The position numbers and the translations under genes are program-made. A DNA stretch of 37,677 nucleotides. Source: Nioella halotolerans. GTDB taxonomy: Bacteria; Pseudomonadota; Alphaproteobacteria; Rhodobacterales; Rhodobacteraceae. Within the stretch, counting starts at the first letter, position 1, and each line of letters opens with the position of its first letter. The notes beneath the pieces are model-generated. The model saw only the letters and a list, made by a program, of their open reading frames with translations, made no database searches and was not told the origin of the DNA. Positions 18,611-28,685 of the stretch are shown here, piece after piece. The stretch is from the NCBI GenBank assembly GCA_003428585.1, contig QVQC01000015.1, positions 1 to 37,677 of the forward strand, given 5' to 3'.

Positions 18611-19801
18611 ATGAGCCTTGCCAATGGCCGCCAATACCTCGCGATTCCCGGTCCTTCGGTCATGCCCGACCGCGTCCTGCAGGCCATGCACCGGCCCGCG
18701 CCGAACATCTATACCGGTGCGCTGATCGACATGACGGCAACTATCGTGGCCGATCTCAAGCGGGTGGCGCGCACGGCCCATGACGTGGCGATCTACATCG
18801 CGAACGGCCACGGCGTGTGGGAGGCCGCGCTGTGCAACACGATGTCCCGGGGCGACCGGGTGCTGGTGCTTGGCACCGGGCGGTTCGCGCAAGGCTGGGG
18901 CGAAACGGCGCGCGGGCTGGGGATAGCGACCGACGTGATCGATTTCGGCTACCGGTCCGCCGTGGATCTCGACCGCGTCGCCGCGGCACTGCGCGCCGAT
19001 ACCGGCCACCGGATCAAGGCGGTTCTCGCGGTGCAGGTGGATACGGCCTCCTCGGTCAGGAACGACATCCACGGCCTGCGGCGGGTGCTGGACGAAACCG
19101 GGCATCCGGCGCTTCTGTTCTCCGACAACATCGCCTGCCTCGCCGTCGATGAATTCCACATGGACGATTGGGGCGTCGACCTGATGGTGACCGGCAGCCA
19201 GAAGGGGCTGATGGTGCCGCCGGGGCTGGGCTTCGTTTTCTTCGGACCAAAGGCCGCGGCGGCGCGTGAAAACGCCGACCTCGTCACCCCCTACTGGGAC
19301 TGGCGCCCGCGTGCGGCGCCGGAACGCTATTACCAGCATTTCGGCGGGACCGCGCCGACCCATCATCTCTTTGGCCTGCGCGAGGCGCTCGACATGATCC
19401 TGCAAGAGGAGGGGCTGGAGGCCGTCTGGCACCGGCACGCGGTTCTGGCACGCGCCATCTGGGCGGCGGTGGAGGCTTGGGGCGCGGGAACGGGGATCGC
19501 GCTCAACATCGCCGACCCGGGCGCGCGCAGCCACGCGGTGACGACGGTGCGTCTGCCGGGTGACGCGGGCACCCGGCTGCGCGGCTGGCTGGAGGATCAG
19601 GCGGGCATTACCCTAGGCATTCCGCTCGGCGCGCCGGAGGACGAGGCACCGGGTGTCTTTCGCATCGGCCACATGGGCCACGTGAACACGCACATGGTGC
19701 TGGGGGTGCTGGGCGCGATCGAAGCGGGGATGCTGGCGCTGGAGGTGCCGCATGCACCCGGTGGCCTGGAGGCCGCGGCGAAAGCCATCGCGCGCGGGTA
19801 G
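18611..19801 (+). CDS. Class V aminotransferase, alanine/serine-glyoxylate type
   Basis: 396-residue PLP enzyme of the alanine-glyoxylate / serine-glyoxylate aminotransferase family. Family landmarks are the N-terminus YLAIPGPSVMPDRVLQAM, the cofactor strand IANGHGVWEAAL, LFSDNIACLAVDEF and the PLP lysine Lys198 in TGSQKGLMVPPGL. HFGGTAPTHHLFGLREAL follows, then the C-terminal FRIGHMGHVN. AAAGGATCC precedes the ATG. The likely reaction is transfer of an amino group to glyoxylate to form glycine, which would link to the glycine cleavage operon 6 kb upstream; the amino donor cannot be decided from sequence. It ends at a palindromic repeat. Confidence 0.9.
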   Translation: MSLANGRQYLAIPGPSVMPDRVLQAMHRPAPNIYTGALIDMTATIVADLKRVARTAHDVAIYIANGHGVWEAALCNTMSRGDRVLVLGTGRFAQGWGETARGLGIATDVIDFGYRSAVDLDRVAAALRADTGHRIKAVLAVQVDTASSVRNDIHGLRRVLDETGHPALLFSDNIACLAVDEFHMDDWGVDLMVTGSQKGLMVPPGLGFVFFGPKAAAARENADLVTPYWDWRPRAAPERYYQHFGGTAPTHHLFGLREALDMILQEEGLEAVWHRHAVLARAIWAAVEAWGAGTGIALNIADPGARSHAVTTVRLPGDAGTRLRGWLEDQAGITLGIPLGAPEDEAPGVFRIGHMGHVNTHMVLGVLGAIEAGMLALEVPHAPGGLEAAAKAIARG

Positions 19802-19802
19802 A

Positions 19803-19857
19803 AGGATTTTCCCGAAAATTCTTCTCCCAACAGGATTCTCCGGAGAATCCTGTTGGG
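19803..19857. repeat. Tandem palindromic repeat including a 32-bp perfect palindrome
   Basis: Bases 19826-19857 form a perfect palindrome with no spacer; the left half is CCCAACAGGATTCTCC. Its inner 20 bases (19832-19851) align at 16 of 20 positions with 19803-19822, itself an imperfect palindrome. So two copies of an AGGATTYTCCSGARAATYCT-like unit stand in tandem. They fill the gap between two convergent genes, so a bidirectional terminator or a small dispersed palindromic repeat are the likely explanations. Confidence 0.85.
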
Positions 19858-19881
19858 CCGTACCGTTGTCGATCGCTCGAC

Positions 19882-20988
19882 TCAGCCTCGCGCGTCGGCA
19901 AGCGCGCCCGGCAGCGCCTTGGCGAAAGCTGCCAAGTCTTCCGCTCGCCCGCAGGACACCCTGATGCAGCGGTCCTGCGGCGCGGTGAAGGGCATGCGCA
20001 CGAAGACGCCCCGCGCCACCAGCCCTTTCAGCACGGCGCGCGCGAAATCGCCGTCCTTGCCGCAATCAATGGTCACGAAATTCGTGGCCGAAGGCAGCGG
20101 CACCAGCCCGTTTTCGCGCGCGATGCGCCCGATCTCGTCGCGCGCGGCGGCGATCCGGCCCACCGTGGCGCGCAGGTAATCCTGATCACGCAGCGCGGCG
20201 AGCGCGGCGGCCTGCGACACCCGGCACATGCCGAAATGGTTACGGATCTTGTTGAAAGCGGTGATCAGCCCGGCCGCGCCGATCGCGTAGCCCACCCGCA
20301 TCCCCGCCAGCCCGTAGGCCTTGGAAAAGGTGCGCATGCGGATGACGCGCGGATCGGCCGGGACGAGCGGCGGCAAGGCGCCGTCGGGCGCGGTGTCGCA
20401 ATAGGCCTCGTCCAGCACCAGCAGGCAGCCCTCGGGCACCGCGTCGATCATGTGCTGCACGGTCGCGGCCTCGTGCCAGCTGCCCATCGGGTTGTCGGGG
20501 TTGGACAGGTAGACCATTTTCGCACCGAGCTTGTGCGCCTCGGCGATCAGGGCCTGCGGATCCTCGTGGTCGCGCGCAAAGGGCACCTTGTGCAGCGCGC
20601 CGCCGAAGCCCGCGACATGGTAGTTGAAGGTCGGATAGGCACCGTCCGAGGTTACCACCGGATCGCCCGGCGCGACCAGCATCCGCACGAGGTAACCGAG
20701 CAGGCCGTCGATGCCTTCGCCCACGATGATGTTCTCCATCCCGATGCCGTGATGCGCGGCGAGCGCCGCGCGCAGGTCATGCGATTGCGCGTCGCCGTAT
20801 TTCCACGCCTCGCGGGCGGCCTCGGCCATTGCCTCGATAGCGCGGGGCGATGGACCAAAGACGCTTTCATTCGCGCCGAGCCGGGCGCGGAAGACGCTGC
20901 CGCGCTCCCGCTCCTGCGTTTCGGGGCCGACGAAGGGCACGGCGGCGGGCAGGCTTTGCACAAGGCTGGTGTATCGAGGTCCGGTCAT
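19882..20988 (-). CDS. Class I/II PLP aminotransferase, HisC-like
   Basis: 368-residue fold-type I aminotransferase closest in style to histidinol-phosphate aminotransferase. Seen are RLGANESVFGPSP near the N-terminus, EGIDGLLGYLVRML, the substrate-side YLSNPDNPMGS, LLVLDEAYCD, and the PLP lysine Lys223 in RTFSKAYGLAGMRVGYAIG. The C-terminal CIRVSCGRAEDL contains the phosphate- or carboxylate-binding Arg. It need not be the histidine-pathway enzyme, since the his genes in this window lie 11 kb away and many HisC paralogues act on aromatic amino acids. The ATG at 20988 has AAGGGGA about 10 bases upstream. It lies 49 bases downstream of the sulfotransferase gene. Confidence 0.88.
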   Translation of the reverse strand: MTGPRYTSLVQSLPAAVPFVGPETQERERGSVFRARLGANESVFGPSPRAIEAMAEAAREAWKYGDAQSHDLRAALAAHHGIGMENIIVGEGIDGLLGYLVRMLVAPGDPVVTSDGAYPTFNYHVAGFGGALHKVPFARDHEDPQALIAEAHKLGAKMVYLSNPDNPMGSWHEAATVQHMIDAVPEGCLLVLDEAYCDTAPDGALPPLVPADPRVIRMRTFSKAYGLAGMRVGYAIGAAGLITAFNKIRNHFGMCRVSQAAALAALRDQDYLRATVGRIAAARDEIGRIARENGLVPLPSATNFVTIDCGKDGDFARAVLKGLVARGVFVRMPFTAPQDRCIRVSCGRAEDLAAFAKALPGALADARG

Positions 20989-21037
20989 GACGGCATCAGT
21001 CCCCTTGAATCGACCCCGGGGGCAAGTCGAATTTTCA

Positions 21038-23212
21038 TCATTCGATCGCGCCACCGTCGCGCAAGACCTTGATGAGCGGTTGCAGTTCGTCCTCGTATCG
21101 CTGCCATGCCCCCTTCGATGCGGCATTTATCGGTTGGCGCACCTGATAGACGCTGAGCGTGTTGACCTTGCGGCTTGTCTTGTGGAAATCGAGGCACGCA
21201 TCCTCCCATTCCAACCCGCAGGCCTCGATCAAGGCCCGGGTCTGGGTTTCGGGATCGGCGACCAGATCGTCATACCGGATCTCCGTGATCAACCCGGGAT
21301 GCGCGCTGCGCCAATAGTCCAGCGTTTTCAGGAACTCCAGGTAGAATTCGCCAAGCGCTTCAAGGTCACAGGTATACCTGTAGCTTTCGTCAAAAAACCG
21401 GTTCTTGTACATCGACAGGCAATTGTCACGGGGATCGCGGGTCACCACGATCATCTTGCTGCCGGGAAACATGTGCGGCGCCAACCCCGCCAGCGTGGAG
21501 GACATGATCGCCTTGTCGGTCACGAACGGTTCGCCCGCGCCATGGGAGGCGTAGTCCGCCGCGACGTCCTGCCCGATCAACCGCAGGGCGTCGCCGGTCA
21601 TGGGTTTTCCAGTCGTTGCGAAAAGCGACAGAGGTTCAGCGCATGCTTGCGTGAACAGGCCAAGTTCGCCGCCCGCGGCGACCTTGGAGTGACTGGCAAC
21701 GATCGATTCAACCAATGTCGTGCCGGAGCGGGGAAGCCCGGTGACGAAAATCGGAATCGTCTGGTCGTCGGGCGTCTCCACGGTAGCAGGTTCGATTCCC
21801 GTCTCGACGGCATCCCGGCACTGGTCGAAACGCAGCAGTGCCGACCGGGGCGCCGCCGGCGGGAGTTGCGTCAGCATCAGGTCATTGGCCATCTTGGCAT
21901 AGCGGAACATGTCCCGGTCCCTGCCAAGATCCTCCGCCGCCTTCGACATGCCGAAGGCCGCGTCGACACGGTCCGCCTCGGCCACGTTTCCGGCGTCGAG
22001 TTCGCGCCCCATCCGTTCGACCCGGGGATCGCCGGGCTTGACCTTCTGCCCGCGCGCGTAAAGCAGGAACAGGCTGCCACTGGTCGGGTTGCGCTCCAGC
22101 CCGCGTTGAAGGGCCTCGCGCGCCTTGTCGAATTCGCCGATGTTCTGCAAGGAATTGCCAAGTTGGGACCACGCGTAGCCATATGCAGGGTCGATCTCGA
22201 TTGCCCGTTCGATAACCGGAATCGCATCAGGTTCGCGGTCGAACTCTTTCAGGGCCGCGGCATGGCTTATCAAGAGCCGCGGATTTTCGGGATGCACGGC
22301 AAGCGCTTCAGTGGTGACTTGCAGGGCGATATCGCGGTTCTTGGTCTGCAGCGCCGAGTCGCACAGGTTGATCGCGTGGTGGGCATCCATCGGCATCAGG
22401 GCACGCGCCTTCGAAAGATGGTTGAACGCCTGTTGATAATACTTCTTCGATATCAACACGCTGCCAAGCGCTTTTCGGGCAGGGCCGGATAGCGGGACAA
22501 GCTCGACGGCGCGTTCCAGAACCGGGATTGCCTCTTCCATGCGGTTCAACTCGGCAAGGAAGCGGCCGAACTGGATATGCGCCTCGGGGTAGATCGGGTC
22601 GACCTCCAACGCCTTTCGGTAGGCCTGTTCACTGGCCTTGAGGCGCCTGAATTTCGCCTCGCAGGAGGCCAGCACGGCCAGAACCGGTGCCGCATTGGCG
22701 TCCTGCGATAGCAACTGTCGCGCCATCTGGCGTGCCTCTTGGAACTGCCGGGTGTCGTGCAGATGCACCACGCGCGCGAAGTCCTGTGGCCGTATCGCAC
22801 CAAGCTCGACGATACCGGTCTTGTTGCCACCCCGCCCCTTGGCGGCGAGAAGCCGCAGCGAGGCTTGCGGCAAGCCCGCAGCCCGCGCCTCCGCGAAAAG
22901 GGTCTTCGCGGCCGCACTGTCGCCCATGGCAAGATGGGCATCCATGATCCGCGCCCAGATCTCGGGCCGTTTCGGCGACAACGCGCGCGCTTTCAGAAAA
23001 TGCGGCAGCGCTGTTTCCGGGTCGTCGGCCTCCAACGCGATCAGGCCAAGGTGAAAATGTGCGTGCGGCAGGTCCGGGTCTATCTCCAGCATCTTGTGGA
23101 GAAGCCCCCGGGCCAGTTCGTACTGGCTCCTGTCGACCGCGGCGTTCACACGCAGAAAAAGACGTTCGACTTCGGTCAGATCTGCCGATTCTACCGTTTT
23201 CTTCTTCTGCAT
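21038..23212 (-). CDS. TPR-repeat sulfotransferase fusion
   Basis: 724-residue two-part protein. Residues about 15-460 form TPR-like helical repeats (for example the AHFHLGLIALEADDPETALP and YAWSQLGNSLQNIGEFDKA units). Residues about 485-720 are a sulfotransferase domain of the PAPS-dependent family. Its 5'-phosphosulfate loop is TGLPRSGTTLVES, with Ser496 within it, and VTRDPRDNCLSMYKNRFF is the 3'-phosphate site. It has no signal peptide or membrane helix. The acceptor is unknown; TPRs may bind a protein or glycan partner. The ATG at 23212 has GGGAGGGAA upstream. It lies 32 bases after valS on the same strand and may be co-transcribed with it and with the HisC-like gene. Confidence 0.92.
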   Translation of the reverse strand: MQKKKTVESADLTEVERLFLRVNAAVDRSQYELARGLLHKMLEIDPDLPHAHFHLGLIALEADDPETALPHFLKARALSPKRPEIWARIMDAHLAMGDSAAAKTLFAEARAAGLPQASLRLLAAKGRGGNKTGIVELGAIRPQDFARVVHLHDTRQFQEARQMARQLLSQDANAAPVLAVLASCEAKFRRLKASEQAYRKALEVDPIYPEAHIQFGRFLAELNRMEEAIPVLERAVELVPLSGPARKALGSVLISKKYYQQAFNHLSKARALMPMDAHHAINLCDSALQTKNRDIALQVTTEALAVHPENPRLLISHAAALKEFDREPDAIPVIERAIEIDPAYGYAWSQLGNSLQNIGEFDKAREALQRGLERNPTSGSLFLLYARGQKVKPGDPRVERMGRELDAGNVAEADRVDAAFGMSKAAEDLGRDRDMFRYAKMANDLMLTQLPPAAPRSALLRFDQCRDAVETGIEPATVETPDDQTIPIFVTGLPRSGTTLVESIVASHSKVAAGGELGLFTQACAEPLSLFATTGKPMTGDALRLIGQDVAADYASHGAGEPFVTDKAIMSSTLAGLAPHMFPGSKMIVVTRDPRDNCLSMYKNRFFDESYRYTCDLEALGEFYLEFLKTLDYWRSAHPGLITEIRYDDLVADPETQTRALIEACGLEWEDACLDFHKTSRKVNTLSVYQVRQPINAASKGAWQRYEDELQPLIKVLRDGGAIE

Positions 23213-23244
23213 CGTTCCCTCCCGGCGGGGTCAGTTCCTGAAAG

Positions 23245-26238
23245 TCAGCCGATTTCGGCCAGACGCGCAAGGGCGTCCTTGATCTTGGCCTCTTCCTCTT
23301 CGCGCGCGGCAAGGTTTTCGCGGGTTTCCTCGACCACGTCCTCGGGCGCACTTTCGACGAATTTCGGGTTGTTCAACCGCCCGCGCAGGCCGCCCAACTC
23401 CTTGGCCAGCTTGCCCAGCACCTTTTCCAGCCGCGCCTTTTCCTCCGCCACGTCGATGATGTCGGCAATCGGCAGGCCGAACACCGCGCCCTCGACCGCG
23501 ATGGTGACGGCCCCCTTGGGCAGCGCATCGACGCGTTCGACGGCCACGACGCGGGCCAGCCGCAGGATCATCGCCTCGTTGCGGTCCCACGCGGCCTGCC
23601 CCCGGTCATCCAGTTCCGCCTGCAACAGCGGCACTTTCAGCCCGGCGGGCACGTGCATCTGCGCGCGGACCGAGCGGATTTCCTCGATCAGCCCGATCAC
23701 CCATGTCATTTCGCGGTCGGCCTCCGGGTCGATCAGATCCTCGCCGTAGGTGGGCCAGTCGGCATGCACCAGCAGCGTGTCGCGCGCCGCGATCTGGCCC
23801 CACAACTCCTCGGTCACGAAGGGCATGACGGGATGCAGAAGGATGAGGCACTGGTCGATCACCCATGCCATGGTGGCGCGGGTCTCAGTGATGACCGCCG
23901 CGTCGCCGGAGGCGAATAACGGCTTGGCGAATTCGAGATACCAGTCGCAGACCTTGCCCCAGACGGTGGCGTAAAGCCCGTTCGCCGCGTCGTTGAAGCG
24001 GTAGGCGTCGAGGGCGGCATCATGGGCGACGCGGGCGCGCGCGATCTCGCCCACGATCCAGCGGTTGACGGTTTGCGTGACGCCCGCCGGGTCGAAGCCC
24101 GGCACCGGCTTGCACTCGTTCATTTCGGCAAAGCGGGCGGCGTTCCAGATCTTGGTGCCGAAATTGCGGTAGCCCGCGATGCGGCTGGTCGAGAGTTTCA
24201 GGTCGCGCCCCATGGCGGCCATGGAGGCCAGCGTGAAACGCACCGCGTCGGCGCCGTAGTCCTCGATCAGTTCCAGCGGGTCGAGCACGTTGCCCAGCGA
24301 CTTGGACATCTTCTTGCCCTTCTCGTCGCGCACGAGGGCATGGACATAGACCGTGTGGAACGGCGTTTCGCCCACCACGGCAAGCTGCATCATCATCATC
24401 CGGGCGACCCAGAAAAAGATGATGTCGAAGCCGGTGATCAGGGTGGAGGTGGGGAAATAGCGGTCCAGTTCCGGCGTGTCCTCGGGCCAGCCGAGCGTGC
24501 CGATGGGCCAGAGGCCGGAGGAAAACCAGGTGTCGAGGACGTCGGGGTCGCGGCGCAACTCAACGTAAAGAGTTCCCGGAATGCCGTGCTCCCGATCAGC
24601 CACCCATCCACTTTCGACGGTGGCTAAAGCTTCAACTTTTCGCCCTGCTTCGTCAGGGCTAAGCGACTGCTCACCTAGGTTCTGAACCTTAACCTCGATT
24701 TCTTGATCAGGATCCTTCTTCGCGTAGAACGCTTTGGCAATTTCTATCGCCTCAGCCTCATCCGGCGCACAGAATTCATTTCCTTCCTGATCGAACCACA
24801 CCGGGATCTGGTGCCCCCACCAGAGCTGGCGCGAGATACACCACGGCTCGATATTCTCCAGCCAGTGGTAATAGGTCTTGGCGTCGCGTTCCGGCAGGAT
24901 GCGGGTATAGCCCGCCGTTTCGTCGAACGCCCCCGCCTCGTGCGCCGCCATGCCCTTGCGCACCGCGTCGAGCGCCGGGCCGACGATCTTCTCGGCATCC
25001 ACAAACCACTGGTCGGTCAGGTAGGGTTCGATGGCGACCTTCGACCGGTCGCCATGCGGCACCATGTGCCGGTCCTCGTCGATCCCGTCGAGCCAGCCAT
25101 TGTCGCGCGCCTCGGTGATGATGGCGTCGCGCGCTTCGTAGCGGTCCAGCCCGTCGTAGCGTTCGATGGCGCGGCCCAGCATCTCCGCCGGGCAGCCTTC
25201 CGCGAAATCGGGATTGTCGCGCAGGGCCATCGCCGCGCGGGTGGTCATGACGTTGATCGCCCGCAGGCCGGTGCGCTGCCCGACCTCCCAGTCGTTGAAA
25301 TCGTGGGCCGGCGTGATCTTGACCGCGCCGGTGCCCTTGTCCGGGTCGGCGTAGTCGTCGGCCACGATGGGGATGGAGCGGCCGCAAATGGGCAGTGTCA
25401 CCGTCTTGCCGATCAGGTGCGCGTAACGCCGGTCCTCAGGGTGGACCGCGACGCCGGTGTCCCCCAACATGGTTTCGGGGCGGGTGGTTGCGACGGTCAG
25501 GTAATCGCGCGTTTCCCAGTCCGTCGGGTTGCCTTCCTCGTCGAACTCGATGGGATGGGCGTAGGTCTCGCCCCCGTCCAGCGTGTAGCGAAGGCGCCAC
25601 ATCTTGCCGTCGACCTCGACCTGCTCGACCTCCAGATCGGAGATTGCCGTCTCGAAATGCGGATCCCAGTTCACCAGCCGCTTGCCGCGATAGATGTAGC
25701 CCTTGTTGTACATCTCCACGAAGACGCGGATCACCGCATCGTGGAAATTTGGCCCGGTCCCGGCCTCGGGGTCGCCCTTGGCGCCGCCCATGGTGAACGC
25801 CTCGCGCGACCAGTCGCAGGAGGCGCCGAGGCGCTTCAACTGCCCGATGATGGTGCCGCGCGACTTGACCTTCTGCTGCCAGACGCGGTCGAGGAAGGCC
25901 TCGCGCCCCATTTCCTGCCGGGTGGGTTCGCCATTGGCCGCCATTTCCCGTTCGGTCACCATCTGCGTGGCGATGCCGGCATGGTCGGTGCCCGGCTGCC
26001 ACAACGTGTCGAAGCCCCGCATCCGGTGCCAGCGCACGAGGATATCCTGCAACGTGTTGTTGAAGGCGTGGCCCATGTGCAGGCTGCCGGTGACGTTGGG
26101 CGGCGGGATCATGATGCAGAAGGGCGCGGCCCCCGGTTTCGCGTTGGCCCCGGCGGCAAAGGCGTTCGCCGCGTCCCATTTTTCAAGGATCCTCGGTTCG
26201 GCCTCGGCGGCGTCAAAACTCTTTTCCATGCGCCCCAT
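23245..26238 (-). CDS. valS: Valyl-tRNA synthetase
   Basis: Class I synthetase for tRNA-Val, 997 residues. The HIGH-type motif is HMGH at 54-57 in [15 protein letters not shown]. The KMSKS loop is at 643-647, and the C-terminal coiled-coil tRNA arm ([17 protein letters not shown] to ALARLAEIG) is present. GAGGGAC precedes the ATG at 26238; the ATG at 26229 is also possible. Residues about 485-550 (bases 24590-24790) are coded by AT-rich DNA with codons such as TTA, CTA, CGA and AAA. They seem to add a segment before [16 protein letters not shown] that many relatives lack. The reading frame stays intact through it, so function is probably kept. Confidence 0.97.
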   Translation of the reverse strand: MGRMEKSFDAAEAEPRILEKWDAANAFAAGANAKPGAAPFCIMIPPPNVTGSLHMGHAFNNTLQDILVRWHRMRGFDTLWQPGTDHAGIATQMVTEREMAANGEPTRQEMGREAFLDRVWQQKVKSRGTIIGQLKRLGASCDWSREAFTMGGAKGDPEAGTGPNFHDAVIRVFVEMYNKGYIYRGKRLVNWDPHFETAISDLEVEQVEVDGKMWRLRYTLDGGETYAHPIEFDEEGNPTDWETRDYLTVATTRPETMLGDTGVAVHPEDRRYAHLIGKTVTLPICGRSIPIVADDYADPDKGTGAVKITPAHDFNDWEVGQRTGLRAINVMTTRAAMALRDNPDFAEGCPAEMLGRAIERYDGLDRYEARDAIITEARDNGWLDGIDEDRHMVPHGDRSKVAIEPYLTDQWFVDAEKIVGPALDAVRKGMAAHEAGAFDETAGYTRILPERDAKTYYHWLENIEPWCISRQLWWGHQIPVWFDQEGNEFCAPDEAEAIEIAKAFYAKKDPDQEIEVKVQNLGEQSLSPDEAGRKVEALATVESGWVADREHGIPGTLYVELRRDPDVLDTWFSSGLWPIGTLGWPEDTPELDRYFPTSTLITGFDIIFFWVARMMMMQLAVVGETPFHTVYVHALVRDEKGKKMSKSLGNVLDPLELIEDYGADAVRFTLASMAAMGRDLKLSTSRIAGYRNFGTKIWNAARFAEMNECKPVPGFDPAGVTQTVNRWIVGEIARARVAHDAALDAYRFNDAANGLYATVWGKVCDWYLEFAKPLFASGDAAVITETRATMAWVIDQCLILLHPVMPFVTEELWGQIAARDTLLVHADWPTYGEDLIDPEADREMTWVIGLIEEIRSVRAQMHVPAGLKVPLLQAELDDRGQAAWDRNEAMILRLARVVAVERVDALPKGAVTIAVEGAVFGLPIADIIDVAEEKARLEKVLGKLAKELGGLRGRLNNPKFVESAPEDVVEETRENLAAREEEEAKIKDALARLAEIG

Positions 26239-26387
26239 GTCCCCTCTTGGTCATCTTCGCGTGACTTATCCGCTTCATGTCCAAAGGCCAAGGCCACGGA
26301 GACGGGATTCGGGGTGAAATCGCGTGGGCTGGACAGGGCTGGCGGGCTTGATACCTATGGACCGGGCAGAGAAACAGGAGCGCGCGC

Positions 26388-28685
26388 ATGAAATTCGGAA
26401 GCAGCCAATCGGTGACACGGGTGGAGGACGAGCGGTTCCTCACCGGGCACGGGCGTTACGTCGACGATCTGGCGCCGGAGGGCGCGCTCGTCGCCCATGT
26501 GTTTCGCAGCCCCGTCGCCCATGGCGAGATCACGGAGCTTGATGTCAGCGATGCGCGCGCCATACCCGGTGTTCACCTTGTGGTCACGGCGGCGGACCTG
26601 GCCGTATCGGGGCTGGCCAATTCCATCCCCTTCACCGTGATCGACAATGCCGATGGCAGCAAGGCCGCCGCACCACGCCGCCCGATCCTGGCCGAGGGGC
26701 GGGTGCGCTTCGTGGGCGAGCCGGTGGCCTTCATCGTGGCCGACAGCCAGAGTGCCGCGCGCGATGCCGCCGAGGCGATACTTTTCGACACGCGGGATCT
26801 CGCGCCGAAACTCGACGTCGCCCCCGGCGGTGCCCCGATCCATGACGAGGCGCCGGACAACGTCTGCTACAGCTGGGCGGCAGGCGACAGCGCGGCGGCA
26901 GAGGCGGCGCTGTCCGACGCCGCGCACGTGGTGAACGTGACGGTCGAGGACAGCCGCATCATGGCCGCCAGCCTTGAGCCGCGCGCGATCTATGCCGAGA
27001 TGGAGGGCAACCGCCTGCATGTCTGCGAGAACGGGCAAGGCGTCTGGACCAAGAAGGCCGAGATCGCGGCGTGGCTGGGCGTCGACCCCGACATGGTGAA
27101 GGTCACCACGCCCGATGTCGGCGGCGCTTTCGGCATGAAGACCATGCGCTACCCGGAACATTTCCTGCTGTCATACGCCGCGCGCACCCTCGACCGACCC
27201 GTGCGCTGGATGGCGGACCGCACCGAATCCATGCTGTCGGACAATGCCGGGCGCGACCTGACCTGCACGGCGGAACTGGCCTTCGACGCCGATTACCGCC
27301 TGACGGGTTACCGCCTGAACACTGTGTCGAACCTTGGCGCCTATTGCTCCGGCTTTTCGCAGATCATCCAGAGCCGCCTGTTTTCCCACGTCTTTCCCGG
27401 CGTCTACGACGTGCAGGCGGCGGCGATGACCAACACCGCCGTGTTCACCAATACAACGCAGGTCGACGCCTATCGCGGCGCCGGTCGGCCCGAAGCGATC
27501 TACGTTCTGGAACGCGCCATGGACCACGCCGCGCGGGTGCTGGGGCTGGACCCGATGGAGTTGCGCCGGCGCAGCTTCATCGACGCGGGCCAGATGCCCT
27601 ACCGCACCGCCGCCGGGGAGCTTTACGATTCGGGCGATTTCGCCCGCGCCATGGACCGCGCCGCGAAGGAGGCCGATGTCGCGGGCTTCGCCGCGCGGCG
27701 GGCGGAAAGTGCAGCGGCGGGCAAGCTGCGCGGACAGGGGATGTGTTACTACATCGAGGCCATACTGGGCGCGCCGATGGAGACCGCGAAGGTGGACCTG
27801 ACGGCAAAGGGGGCGAGGGTCTATGTCGGCACCCAGTCGAACGGGCAGGGGCATGAAACGGTCTACAAGCAGCTTCTGCGCGACAAGCTGGGGCTGGAGC
27901 TTGACCAGATCGAGATCGTGCAGGGCGACAGCGACCTGATCGCCAAGGGCGGGGGCACCGGGGGGTCGCGCTCCGTGACCGTTCAGGGGTCGGCGATCCA
28001 CGCCACCTCCGAGGTGCTGCTCGACCGGCTGCGCCCCTTCGCCGAGGAGGCGATCGGTGCCGAGGATGCGCGGTTCGATCCCGAGGAGGCGGTGTTCCGC
28101 GCCCCCGGCTCCAACACCGTGATCGGGCTGATGGAGCTGGTGGAAAAGGCCGAGGCCGAGGACCGCGCCGACCTCCTGACCGCCGAGAAGGAGATCCGCA
28201 ATGCCGGGCGCTCCTTCCCCAATGGCTGCCACATCGCGGAGGTGGAGATCGACCCGGAGACCGGCGACCTTGTCATCGACCGCTACACGGTGGTCGACGA
28301 CCTTGGCAACCTGATGAACCCGATGTTGGTCGCGGGCCAGATCCACGGTGGCGTGGTGCAGGGGGCCGGACAGGTGATGAACGAGCGGGTCGTCTATGAC
28401 GAGGATGGCCAACTCCTGACCGCCACGTTCATGGATTACGGCATGCCGCGGGCGGAGGATGTTCCGTTCTTCGATTTCCACTCGCAGCCGACCGAGACCG
28501 CGACCAACACGCTCGGCATGAAGGGCTGCGGCGAGGCCGGAACCATCGGCGCCATGGCGGCTTTGGCCAACGCGGTGCAGGATGCGCTCTGGCCCGTGGG
28601 CGTCAGGGTCGCGGACATGCCCTTCACGCCGCACCGGCTGTGGCGGATGATAGCGGAGGCCAGGAAGACCGGTGGCGAAACCTAG
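26388..28685 (+). CDS. Xanthine dehydrogenase family large subunit, form II CoxL-like
   Basis: 765-residue molybdopterin-binding subunit of the molybdenum hydroxylase family. The start SQSVTRVEDERFLTGHGRYVDDL is typical of CoxL-like proteins. The active-site loop reads AYRGAGR (361-367), the form II version, not the AYxCSFR loop of true CO dehydrogenase. The catalytic Glu716 is in KGCGEAGTIGA. The oxidised substrate (an aldehyde, purine or other heteroaromatic) is unknown. The enzyme normally needs FAD and 2Fe-2S subunits, and neither gene is adjacent. CAGGAG precedes the ATG. It diverges from valS and overlaps the DUF2235 gene by 14 bases. Confidence 0.95.
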   Translation: MKFGSSQSVTRVEDERFLTGHGRYVDDLAPEGALVAHVFRSPVAHGEITELDVSDARAIPGVHLVVTAADLAVSGLANSIPFTVIDNADGSKAAAPRRPILAEGRVRFVGEPVAFIVADSQSAARDAAEAILFDTRDLAPKLDVAPGGAPIHDEAPDNVCYSWAAGDSAAAEAALSDAAHVVNVTVEDSRIMAASLEPRAIYAEMEGNRLHVCENGQGVWTKKAEIAAWLGVDPDMVKVTTPDVGGAFGMKTMRYPEHFLLSYAARTLDRPVRWMADRTESMLSDNAGRDLTCTAELAFDADYRLTGYRLNTVSNLGAYCSGFSQIIQSRLFSHVFPGVYDVQAAAMTNTAVFTNTTQVDAYRGAGRPEAIYVLERAMDHAARVLGLDPMELRRRSFIDAGQMPYRTAAGELYDSGDFARAMDRAAKEADVAGFAARRAESAAAGKLRGQGMCYYIEAILGAPMETAKVDLTAKGARVYVGTQSNGQGHETVYKQLLRDKLGLELDQIEIVQGDSDLIAKGGGTGGSRSVTVQGSAIHATSEVLLDRLRPFAEEAIGAEDARFDPEEAVFRAPGSNTVIGLMELVEKAEAEDRADLLTAEKEIRNAGRSFPNGCHIAEVEIDPETGDLVIDRYTVVDDLGNLMNPMLVAGQIHGGVVQGAGQVMNERVVYDEDGQLLTATFMDYGMPRAEDVPFFDFHSQPTETATNTLGMKGCGEAGTIGAMAALANAVQDALWPVGVRVADMPFTPHRLWRMIAEARKTGGET

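Noticed and set aside
19803..19857. Insertion sequence end or CRISPR fragment
   Set aside because: No transposase, target duplication or spacer-repeat pattern is nearby; only two adjoining palindromic units.
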